64,000 nt of DNA, from contig JAKEKT010000067.1 of the NCBI GenBank assembly GCA_021495925.1, positions 124,001-188,000 of the forward strand, given 5' to 3'. The stretch comes from Diplodia intermedia. Taxonomy: Eukaryota > Ascomycota > Dothideomycetes > Botryosphaeriales > Botryosphaeriaceae. Both the position numbers and the translations under genes were made by a program. Below the pieces are notes generated by a model, which worked only from the letters and a program-made list of their open reading frames with translations, searched no databases and was not told the origin of the DNA. Positions 23,801-32,970 of this stretch are shown here, one piece after another; positions within the stretch are counted from its first letter, which is position 1, and the number at the start of each line of letters is the position of its first letter.

Positions 23801-24739
23801 TCGTTTCCACCGCTTTGGGACCATGCAGAAGCCTGTGGGTGGACGAGGGTAACTGACAACCCGGCATTTTCAGCTCTCAACAATCACATCAGGTCTCTCG
23901 ACAAGTACTCCACGCCTCCGCCTCAGCGGATGCTCAAATGGCTGGACCCGATCAAGGACCACAGCCTCGAGCTTCTATTCCGAGGAATGTATCTCGACTT
24001 TGATCCGGCCGAGGCCAAGCTCGTTTCAGCCGATGACTTCAAGGCAGTATGGGCGGAAGATGAGCAAGAAGGCACTTATCCGCCTCTGCAGATGCCACTT
24101 GGAGAACACGAGGCGGAGACGATTGCTAGCGATCCAGCAGGCGAAGCGCCGGGCGAGTTTTCAGCAGTGGCAGGTGTGGAAGAGAGTGTTGGGTTTTTGC
24201 AGACCAAGGGCATGGCATGGCAGGAGGCGCTGCTCGCGTCGCCGGCGGCGTCATCGACACGGCCCAGCACGCCGTTGGTTCTTGTCGGGTCCTTGATCGA
24301 CAATGCCTACAACCTCGGCGGTCTTTCGCGAGCGGCGGAGATCTTCGGGTGCGCATCGATGTACATGCGAACGCTAGAGACGTTGAAGCACAAGGACTTC
24401 ACATCGGTGTCGGTGTCATCGCACTCGCACCTCCCAATCCACGCTCTCCCGCCAACAGAACTTCCCGACTTTTTGCGGGCGCTGAAGGTCGAGGGATACA
24501 AGGTGGTGGGGGTAGAGCAAACGGACCGAAGCCTCGTGCTGGGTGCTCCGGGCAGTGATCTGCCGGAGAAGTGCGTGCTGGTCATGGGGAGCGAACGAGA
24601 GGGCATCCCCGGGACGGTGCTGGCAGAATGCGATATCTGCGTGGAGGTCCGCCAGGTCGGCGTGACGAGGAGCCTGAACGTGCAGACAGCCGCGGCGATT
24701 GTATTGTACGAGTACCAAAGACAGCACCACGGGAGATAG
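20880..24739 (+). CDS. TRM3: tRNA (guanosine-18-2'-O)-methyltransferase Trm3/TARBP1-like
   Basis: Two exons (20880-21068 and 21149-24739) joined across an 80-nt intron give 1259 residues. The first exon begins MASSSAEGLARLFLARL; starting in exon 2 would lose this conserved-looking end. Most of the protein is a helical repeat region. The last ~160 residues are a SpoU/TrmH (SPOUT) domain with its three motifs: DNAYNLGGLSRAAEIFG, VLVMGSEREGIPG and GVTRSLNVQTAAAI. The motif-1 Arg and motif-3 Asn expected for methyl transfer are present. Yeast Trm3 methylates the ribose of G18 in several tRNAs and is about 1400 residues, so this one is in range. It acts in the cytoplasm. Confidence 0.92.
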
Positions 24740-25115
24740 AGGTAGAATGCAAAATCGTGTCCTCGCTGTGACATGCCGCGGGCCAATTCCGTAGGGCTGC
24801 CGGGGCGCACTTCCCGTTCGGGACATAGAATCCCGCGGGGGAGGTGACGGCGAGGATGCAAGCGTCCCCAGGCCTGGCTGTGAGAGCAAGATGCGAAACT
24901 GTTCCGAGCTGTGTGTAGCTGATGTCGCTGCACATGCACAGGGCGGAGGAGAGGGAGCGAGGTCGGCTGCCATGACTCGCGCGCGAGCCTCGGTTCATCG
25001 GACGCCTACGCTTCTCTCGACCTTGTCCATGTGCGCGCTGCGTCCACCGCGTCCATAATAATATCGTCGCCAGCCTGCACGCTTCTCCACCCCGTTCCTC
25101 CTGATCCTCCACGCA
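24740..25115. other. Short intergenic region upstream of the Pex11-like gene
   Basis: This 376-bp gap separates two plus-strand genes. It is GC-rich and no clear TATA box or other motif is seen. Confidence 0.45.
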
Positions 25116-26009
25116 ATGAGCTCTTCTGAGGGTGGTGCGCCGCCCGCTCTGCGCCGCCGGCAGCTGCACGCGCTGCTTGCTGGCTCCCTGCGTTCGACCG
25201 ACACCAACCTACTGCGTCTGTCAAAGCTCCTGTCGTACCCCGCGGGCGTCGACAGCACCCTGTGCACCATCAACTACACCCTCACCTTTGTGCGCACCGG
25301 CCTGCAGAAGCACCTCGAGGCCAAGCTGCGCTCGCTCGCCCTGGGCATTGCCGAGAAGGCATCGGATGCCCTGCTGCCCGGCGACACCCTCATCGCCTCG
25401 CTCCCGCCCACGCCCGCAATCCGCCGCCTCACCCGCACTGCCGATGCCACCAAGAAGCTCGAGGAGCTGATCTCAGACTTCCGCGTCTTCGTGCGCATGT
25501 GGGGCCTGCTCGACCTGTACATCTGGGGCCGCGCCACCTACCTCGCCCCTCCTGCAGACGGCGTCGTCAGGTCCATCACCTGGGCCCAGGTCGTCGTCAA
25601 TGTGCTGTACCAGCTGCTCGAGAACGGAGCGTACCTGGCCAGCAAGGGCATCCTGAACACGGACGGCTGGACGGGCGAGGCGGGCGCGAAGAGGCAGACG
25701 TGGTGGTGGCTGTGGAGCTCGCGCTTCTGGGCTGCACACGTGGGCCTCGAGCTGTGCAGGCTGGGCTATGTGTGGCAGCAGGAATCCAGGCAGGCCGAGG
25801 CCGAGGGCGAAGAGAAGGAAGACAAGCTGGAGCGGAGGAAGAAGTACCAGCGGTGGTGGAGGGATGTCATCAGCAACGCCGCCTACGCGCCGCTGACGGT
25901 GCACTGGAGCCTGGAAGAGGGCTGCGTGAGCGATGCGTGGGTGGGCTTCTGCGGCATGGTGGCCGGCGGCGTGGGACTGCGCGACAAGTGGCGCCAGACA
26001 GCGGCTTGA
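25116..26009 (+). CDS. Pex11-family peroxisomal membrane protein (Pex11C-like)
   Basis: A single exon encodes 297 residues starting MSSSEGGAPPALRRR. A conserved N-terminal part (TNLLRLSKLLSYPAGVDST and a following TLCTINYTLTF segment) matches the Pex11 family, where amphipathic helices bend the peroxisomal membrane. A middle segment, RVFVRMWGLLDLYIWGRATY, and a later WWLWSSRFWAAHVGLELCR helix are typical of the fungal Pex11C branch. A charged linker (EGEEKEDKLERRKKYQ) precedes a hydrophobic C-terminus. Pex11 proteins control peroxisome number and division. The family assignment is from overall pattern, not from a unique catalytic motif. Confidence 0.78.
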   Translation: MSSSEGGAPPALRRRQLHALLAGSLRSTDTNLLRLSKLLSYPAGVDSTLCTINYTLTFVRTGLQKHLEAKLRSLALGIAEKASDALLPGDTLIASLPPTPAIRRLTRTADATKKLEELISDFRVFVRMWGLLDLYIWGRATYLAPPADGVVRSITWAQVVVNVLYQLLENGAYLASKGILNTDGWTGEAGAKRQTWWWLWSSRFWAAHVGLELCRLGYVWQQESRQAEAEGEEKEDKLERRKKYQRWWRDVISNAAYAPLTVHWSLEEGCVSDAWVGFCGMVAGGVGLRDKWRQTAA

Positions 26010-26710
26010 AGAGTACGATGGAAGCCGGAGCCGCGAGCCGATGGCGTTGCGGGCCGTGATACCACGCCGGCCCAGCATCGGCCCCGACGACACCCACTCC
26101 GGCCTGCCGCCCCGGCAGGTGGCCTGAGACTATACGCGAGCAGCGCTGCCTCCTCCCCTTTGACCAGCCCAGAGGCGGCCTGCCGCGCTCCAGCCCGCCC
26201 CGCGCCCCGTCCCAACGGCCAACGGCTCCTTTTGGACTGTAGAAAATAGACTTGTTTCGTCGTCCCCGCTCTTCCTGGGTGCGAAACAGCCGTGTTTCTA
26301 CGCATGAACGCCAAGCCGTTTCATCAATCTTCGGCAAAGCGCAACGCCCGACCCGCCTGCGCGCCAAAACATCCACCAGCCGCCGTGCCCTGTCCCATCC
26401 AGGCAATCTACGTCCCCACGAGCCTCCCCTTTCCTATTGATGGAGAAACGTCCGCAATCAAGCTGCCGCGCGGTCAGTGCCTGCGCCGCCAGCCTGGTCG
26501 GCCTCGCTTGCTCGCTTGCTCGCTGCCCACTGTGCTTTCCGTGGAAACAGGACCCACGCGACGCATACTGACTGACATATATATCCGCCGTGCGCTTGAT
26601 GGGTTGAGACCAGCATCCCACTGCTAGACAGTCCATTCGCTCGCACCAACTTTCTGTTCATTCGTTCCTGGCCCGGCGCCTTTCAAATTTACTTCAACCC
26701 AATCAACGCC
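26010..26710. promoter_or_regulatory. Promoter region of the AA9 LPMO gene
   Basis: A TATATATA tract at about 26577-26585 lies roughly 130 bp before the LPMO start codon and could act as the TATA element. Upstream sequence is GC-rich with two short plus-strand frames that show no motif. Confidence 0.45.
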
Positions 26711-27586
26711 ATGTCTTTCAAGTCTCTTGCTGTTATCGCCGCCGGCGCGGCTACCGCCAACGCTCACGGTGTCATCCTTGACATCGTTTCCGGCGGCAAG
26801 ACCTACGGCGGCTGGAACGCCAACTACCAGTACTACAACCCCGTCCCCGAGGTTGCTGCCTGGCAGTCTGGTGGCTACGGCCACGGCCCCATTGTCGGCA
26901 CCCAGTACACGACTGCCTCTATCAACTGCCACGACGACGCCGTTGCCGCTCCTATCTACATGGAGGCCGCCGCCGGTGATGAGATCGCCATCTCCTGGGG
27001 TACCCCTGGTAGCCCCCCCAGCGCCTGGGTAAGCATTCCGGAATCCGTCCGTAACTGAGATCAAGCTGACCGGACCATGAAGCCCACGAGCCACCACGGC
27101 CCCATCCTCACCTACATGGCTCCCTGCGGCGGTGCCGACGCATCCGGCGATTGCACCTCCTTGAACGTCACCGACCTCGCCTGGACCAAGGTCTACCAGA
27201 AGGGTCTCATTACCGGCGGTGACGTCGACAGCCAGGTCTGGGCCACCGACGAGCTCATCTCGAACAACAAGACCATGGTCACCATCCCCACCTCGCTGGC
27301 CCCCGGCAACTACGTTCTCCGCAACGAGATCATCGCCCTGCACGCCGGCGGCGAGGTCAACGGCCCCCAGAACTACCCCCAGTGCTACAACGTCAAGGTC
27401 ACCGGCTCCGGCTCCGGCCAGCTGACCGACGGCGTCAAGGGTACCGAGCTGTACACGCCCGAGGACACCGTCTTCAACATCTACGCCAACATCGACTCCT
27501 ACCCTTTCCCTGGCCCCGAGCTCTGGAGCGGCGCTTCGTCTTCCTCCAACGCCACCAAGCGCTGGGCTCGTAGCTTCAAGGCTTAG
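26711..27586 (+). CDS. AA9 lytic polysaccharide monooxygenase, secreted
   Basis: Two exons (26711-27028 and 27083-27586) with a 54-nt intron give 273 residues. The signal peptide MSFKSLAVIAAGAATANA ends directly before His19, so the mature protein starts with the copper-binding His of the histidine brace. The second brace His is in WPTSHHGP at the exon junction (about residue 110). The later QNYPQCYN segment supplies the conserved Gln and axial Tyr region. Cys residues for the usual disulfides are present. There is no CBM1 and no clear GPI anchor. AA9 enzymes cleave cellulose or related glucans oxidatively and help plant-wall breakdown. Exact substrate and C1/C4 preference cannot be read from the sequence. 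Confidence 0.94.
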
Positions 27587-28179
27587 ATGTTTGACGACGC
27601 CATGTGATGCCAGAGATACCTGATTGAAAAGGAAAAAACCAGCATATTCTTGTAGATACTTGCGCGTTTTCTTTCACCTAAATACTTATCGACCGCTGTC
27701 GACAGACTGCAGCGTCTCATTTTGCTGAAAATACATATTGGTAGCTTGCGAAGTCCACATTAATATTCCGTGCTGTTGTGATTTGATTGATGATTCCCGC
27801 ATGTTGTGCAGTCGTGTCTGTGACCAATGTACTATCACTAGAGTAGTGTTGACAACCGAACAGGTGTGAAAGGAGGTCAGTCATCCATGCTTCCGCTCAA
27901 AGCCAGTTATATTTTACATACGGCCGCTGTGCGCGGGTGGGTCTATGTCATGGTTCTTTGTTTCTCGGTAAAGCGGCGAGAGCTTTACGCAGGTATCCGT
28001 TTCGTTCACCCATCCCTCTCACTAGCTGTACAGCTAGGGATGTTAGATATGCTATAGCGTCATTGACGCAAATATGGAGACATACTGCGAGATGGCGAGG
28101 TAAGCCAGGATTAGATGGCTTCTGGCCTGTTCCCTCCGCATCTCCCCATATTGCATGTTATCAACGACCCGAAAAAAGA
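27587..28179. other. Convergent 3' region, no gene seen
   Basis: The LPMO gene (+) and the permease gene (-) end toward each other. The sequence is AT-richer than the genes, with no supported coding frame. Confidence 0.6.
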
Positions 28180-30108
28180 TTATACGACGAGATTCAAGGC
28201 TCTCCGCCACTTGGGCATGGCGGCAACCCTCTCGCGTTCGGCCATGATAGGGTCCCAGTCGACAGTGCGGCGACCGCTGTCGACATCAATCTGGGAAAGC
28301 TTGAGCCAACCGGTCCTTTTCCAAAAGTAGCCGCAGATCCAGAAGAAAATGACGACGAAGAGCGCTAGGTAGTCCTGGAAGAAGCCCTCGGCATCGTTGA
28401 CACCTCCTCCGAGAGGCCAAACGGCAGTGTAGAACTGAAGATGCCATGTCAGCGAAATAATCAAGGGATTGAGATATGAACAGGCTCACCTGCGCAATGA
28501 GAACCAGGACTACGAGGATGAAGCCAATCCATGAACCGTACACACCACCAACCGCGCGGAATGGAATCTCGTCGATGGTGTGACCATGGTGGGCCCATGC
28601 GGCACGAAAGCGGATGTGGGCGACGCAGATGCTGCCCCACGTGAATAGCGCAGCCAGACCGGATAGGGCGACTAGCCAGTCGAAGACGATTTGGCCGTCT
28701 TCGTCGAGGTTGATGTAGGCTAACAGACCGCAGGCGATGATGGCGATGGTCGACCAGAGAGGACGACCGGCCTTGTCGATGTAGGCGAAGGCCTTGGGGG
28801 CGTAGCCCTGCTCAGCAAGGGCGGTCAAGGTACGAGATCCCCCGTAGACGCCGGACAGACCGATGGAGATGACAGAAACAAGAATGACAACGTTGATGAA
28901 GCTGTCGAATCCAATCAAACCGGCGTCATTTGCAGCGATGACAAAAGGGGAGGCAGCAACATCGATGAAAGGGTTGGCGCCGAGGAGCCTGTCGTCATTG
29001 TAGGGAACTAAAAGCCCGACAAAGAGCAGCGACAGGATGTAGAAGCTACATCTACAGTCAGCACTGTAGGTTCAGAATCGGCTTTTACTTACAGAGTGAT
29101 ACGCCAGAAGACTTGCTTGACGGCACCCGGCAGCTGCTTTGCAGGGTTCTCGGATTCAGCAGCGGCCAGACCGACCAGTTCGGTTCCAGAGAAGGAGAAA
29201 GCGGCCGTGACGAAGACGGAGCACACGCCTTTAAAACCGTTCGCGAAAGCACCCGGGTCATACCAGAGACGGGCACCCCAATACTCACTGTAGTTCCCGT
29301 TGGACGGTCCTCCGCCCAGCACACAGATGAGGCCGATGAGAAGGAAGATGACAATGGTGGACAGCTTTAGCAACGAAGACCAAAATTCTTCTTCGGCGTA
29401 TCCCAGGACGCCAAATATGTTGATAATAATGATGGCGACAAGGAAGACAGTGATCCATACGCCGACACCGACATCTACACCCCAATAGCGCACTGTCATG
29501 CCGGCGACCACAAGCTCCAGAGGGAGAACGATGGCCCATTGGAAGACATAACTACCTGAATGTCAGCCTGGTTATAATTGCAATGGCGAAGATTGCACTC
29601 ACTTCCAACCCATGGCGAACCCCCAGGACGGATCGATGAAGCGAGTGGAGTAGGTGTAAAAGCCGCCACTAACTGGGTACATGACGGCGAGTTCTCCGAG
29701 AGCGTAGACGACATTAAAGATCATAATACTTTGCGCAGATTAGCCAAGGGACCATTGATGCGGAGGGCAGAAATACCCAATAATGCCAAAGGCAATGAGC
29801 ACAGCAGCAGGGCCACCGCGGTTGAGGGCGCTTCCGGAGCCGACGAAAAGACCAGCTCCGATGGAACCACCGATGGCGATCATGTGGAGGTGGCGTTTTT
29901 GCAGGGTCTGGTTGAGCTGGTTGTGCACATTTGCCCCGGTGCGGCGCTGGAAGGACTGGGGGGTGAAGCCCAGCCTAGTCCAGAGGCCATATTTCTCTTG
30001 ATGCTCCTCAGCATAGCCAGCCTGCGGCTCTTTGTAAGCTGGAGGGATCTCATCGCTCCCACTGGTCTTGATGCCGCCCTTCTCCACAGCGTCTGCCCTG
30101 TCAGCCAT
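28180..30108 (-). CDS. Amino-acid permease, YAT family
   Basis: Five exons on the minus strand (30108-29777, 29728-29603, 29551-29093, 29045-28490, 28434-28180) splice in frame to 575 residues. The cytosolic N-terminus (~70 residues) leads into the family start: NQTLQKRHLHMIAIGGSIGA. About 12 membrane segments follow, with the conserved phrases GPAAVLIAFGIIG, YPVSGGFYTYSTRFIDPSWG and SFSGTELVGLAAAES. The C-terminus is polar. Fungal YAT permeases take up amino acids with protons at the plasma membrane, and many are nitrogen-regulated. The substrate cannot be set from sequence. Acceptor choice at exon 3 matters: one AG three bases upstream would create an immediate stop. Confidence 0.92.
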
Positions 30109-31087
30109 GGCGGCGTTGGAGACGGATCCTTGAGGTGAATGAGAAGGAAGAGGGGTATCGAATGGAGGCGGAAAGGTGTGAGAGGGCCAGGCTCCAAAAG
30201 CGCAAGGAAAGACACTCTTCTTAAGCTGCAAAGCAGCGATAAGGGCAGGTCAGGGCAGGGGCTTGGCCTAGGAAGCACAGCATGGCCAGGAATGCGGATA
30301 GGCCTGGGTGGAAGATCAATACGAGGGTCTGGGAAAGGCTTGGCAATCCCGGGGGGTGAGCACTGGATCTTGGTATGCTCTTGGGGAACGCCAGAGGGAG
30401 CCGACCTTCCAGAAGGATTCTAGACTGCCAATGCACTGTAGACAGCGCCAAGGACGGGCTGGGGGCGGAGAAGTGCAGTGCGGCGGAAGCTGCAGCCGGC
30501 AGGCGCTTGGCAAGCAGCGGAAGGGTGGATCAGAGATAAGAAGGTAAACAACATGCTTCGTAGAATTAGACAGAGTCTGTGCTGGACGGCTTTCTCGGTA
30601 TCGCAAGCAGGCGTTGGAAGCGGACAGTCAGATGATGGAGCAGGGGGTCGACAGCTTCCAGTGGTGCCTAAACTGGAGAGCGAGCTGGTTTTTGCCGAGC
30701 CATCCCGGGGTGGTATTGGCCATTGGGCGCTTGGCAGCGGGCGGGGTGGACGACTGTAAGCGATTCCCTGCATCCTTCATGCGACGCTCAGTCATCCCAC
30801 ACGGGCGAAAGACGTGAAGGATCGCATCCGGGCGTTGTGCCACCTCGGCTGCGCGTGTGAGGCGGGCTGGACCTGTGGTGGTGGCTGTGGCGGTGGTGAG
30901 AGGCGGAAGTGAAGGTGAAGGTGAGGGTGAGGGTGAGGGCGGAGAGCGGAGGCGGAGGTGCACGGCGGTCGCTTACGGCATTGCATGCGGCCACAATTCC
31001 GCGGCGCTCTCTCAGCATCGGGAGACGCAGGTTGGTTGCATTTATTTTCCAGCGGCCGCTCCCTTTTGCTGTGCCTTGTCTTTGGAC
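30109..31087. promoter_or_regulatory. Divergent promoter region with purine-rich hexamer repeat
   Basis: This region lies between the divergent permease (-) and macro-sirtuin (+) genes. A GGTGAG/GGTGAA hexanucleotide repeat lies at about 30905-30945. An open frame runs in from 30857 to the macro-sirtuin ATG, but its translation is low-complexity Arg/Gly/Val and is not a likely part of the protein. Confidence 0.45.
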
Positions 31088-32884
31088 ATGGACAGCCACA
31101 GCCTGGCGCAGACGCTGGGGCGGGTTCTCACCTTCCTATTCGAGGAATCGGTGGCTTGCACCTCCCACAACCACGACGTCCGCGCCTACCTCCACCACGC
31201 CGACACTTGGCACCAGCTGCACACGTTCCGCGCCTTGCTGTGCCAGCGCCCACCCTCGCCGCCTCTGCCGCCCCGGCTTCTGGAAGACATCGACCGCATC
31301 CTCAACCACCTGCACAGCCGCCGCATCCTTGTGTCCACCTCTTCTCTTCCGCCTCTCTGTCGCGTTCCCTCGGATGGTCCGGCCGCCGTCAACATCGCCC
31401 TTTGGCGAGGCGACATAACCGCCCTTGACCACGTCACTGCCATCGTCAATGCCGCAAACTCGGCCCTCCTTGGCTGCTTCCAGCCCTCTCATCGCTGCAT
31501 CGACAATGTCATACACTCCGTGGCCGGTCCGCGCCTGCGTGCCGAGTGCAACCGGCTTATGGCGCACCAAGCCCGCCCCGAGCCCGTTGGTTCTGCCAAG
31601 GTCACGCCCGCCTACTGTGCCGCCGCTCAGTTCGTCTTGCATACCGTTGGGCCTCAGCTACCCGAGGGCAAACCGCCCTCGGACCAGCACAAGCAGCTCC
31701 TCGCGAGTTGCTACAAGTCCTGTCTCGATGAGGCTGAAGACCTCCCCCCTCTTCCAGACGGCCGTCTTGTCGTAGCTTTTCCTTGTATCTCCACCGGCCT
31801 CTTCTGCTTTCCCGGCCCACTTGCCGCTCAGATCGCCGTCGATGCCGTAGTTGGCTGGTGCAAGGGCCATCCAGATACGTCTATAACCCATGTTGTTTTT
31901 GACGTCTTCCTCGAGCAAGACGAAGACTACTATCGGAAAGTCCTCGGAGACGCCGTTGCCGCAGGTACAGTGAGAAGCATTGCCGGCCAAGTGCCAGCCA
32001 GTCTATCGGTCCTCCCTCCAGTCATCGGAACTGCACGCAGTTGGCTTTTCCAGGCAGATTACCTCCTCATAACCGCCGGTGCCGGGCTGAGCGCTGCCGC
32101 TGGTCTCGACTTCACTTCGCAATCGCTCTTCCAGAGGCATTTCCCAGCTTTCCGCCGCTTCGGCTTGCATCGCCTCTATGACACCTTCGGCTGGGATGAG
32201 TGGCCTTCAAAGATGCACAAATGGGCTTTTTACTTCACTCAATTGCAACTGACGCGCACCTGGCCCGCCTCGCCGCTGTATGCATCATTACTTGACCTTG
32301 CTACCACTCGTTTCCCCGGCCGATTCTTCGTGCGCACCTCCAACGCCGATGGTTTCTTCCCCGCCAACGGTTTCCCGGACGAGCGCTTCTCCTCGCCCCA
32401 GGGTGCCTTCAAGTACTTGCAGTGTCTCCGAAACTGCCGTCCAGATGCATATTTTCGCTCGAAGCCGTTCCTTGACGCAGCCTTGCCCCTGATAGACCCC
32501 AAAACCCAAGTTCTATCCGATGAGAGCAAGGTCCCCGTCTGCAAGTACTGCGGCGGCGAAGTTTCCCTCTGCGTCCGTGCAGGGGATTGGTTCAACGAGC
32601 GCCCTTTCGAAGAGGGGGAGGAGCGCTACCAAGACTTTCTGGACGAGGTAGAACGTGAAGGGAAGACTCTCGTCGTTCTCGAGCTGGGTGTAGGCATGAA
32701 CACTCCGGGTGTATTAAGATGGCCGAATGAGGAACTGGTGCGATGGGGCGAAGGGAAGGTCAAATTAATCAGGGGCGGTGAGCAGGCTTCCGGCCTTGTC
32801 GACTTTGACCTAGAAGCCGATGGCGATGCCATTGGTATCGACGGGAAAATTGATGATATTGTAGCCACCCTTCGAAGTGATTGA
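31088..32884 (+). CDS. Zn-macrodomain fused to class M sirtuin (SirTM)
   Basis: A single exon encodes 598 residues from MDSHSLAQTLGRVL. Residues ~95-300 are a macrodomain of the zinc-containing ADP-ribosylhydrolase type: RGDITALDHVTAIVNAANS, then LLGCFQPSHRCIDNVIH with the Cys/His set that holds zinc. Residues ~315-598 are sirtuin-like: LLITAGAGLSAAAGLDF for NAD binding, then TSNADGFFPANGF, the motif form typical of SirTM. A CKYCGG pair and a VVLELGVGMNTP segment follow. In bacteria, SirTM modifies a lipoylated carrier protein with ADP-ribose and the neighbouring macrodomain removes it; some fungi fuse the two. This protein therefore probably both writes and erases ADP-ribose. No lipoylated carrier or lipoate ligase gene is visible nearby. 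Confidence 0.9.
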   Translation: MDSHSLAQTLGRVLTFLFEESVACTSHNHDVRAYLHHADTWHQLHTFRALLCQRPPSPPLPPRLLEDIDRILNHLHSRRILVSTSSLPPLCRVPSDGPAAVNIALWRGDITALDHVTAIVNAANSALLGCFQPSHRCIDNVIHSVAGPRLRAECNRLMAHQARPEPVGSAKVTPAYCAAAQFVLHTVGPQLPEGKPPSDQHKQLLASCYKSCLDEAEDLPPLPDGRLVVAFPCISTGLFCFPGPLAAQIAVDAVVGWCKGHPDTSITHVVFDVFLEQDEDYYRKVLGDAVAAGTVRSIAGQVPASLSVLPPVIGTARSWLFQADYLLITAGAGLSAAAGLDFTSQSLFQRHFPAFRRFGLHRLYDTFGWDEWPSKMHKWAFYFTQLQLTRTWPASPLYASLLDLATTRFPGRFFVRTSNADGFFPANGFPDERFSSPQGAFKYLQCLRNCRPDAYFRSKPFLDAALPLIDPKTQVLSDESKVPVCKYCGGEVSLCVRAGDWFNERPFEEGEERYQDFLDEVEREGKTLVVLELGVGMNTPGVLRWPNEELVRWGEGKVKLIRGGEQASGLVDFDLEADGDAIGIDGKIDDIVATLRSD

Positions 32885-32970
32885 TAACTTGTAAGTTAAA
32901 AGAGAGTAGGAGCTTATGCACTTAATGCGCGCCGGGTGGTGTGCCAGTCCCTGCCTTATCGAAAAGTAGC

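Noticed and set aside
30857..31087. 77-codon N-terminal extension of the macro-sirtuin
   Set aside because: Translation is a simple repeat of Gly, Glu, Arg and Val caused by the hexamer repeat; the ATG at 31088 is followed at once by normal protein sequence.
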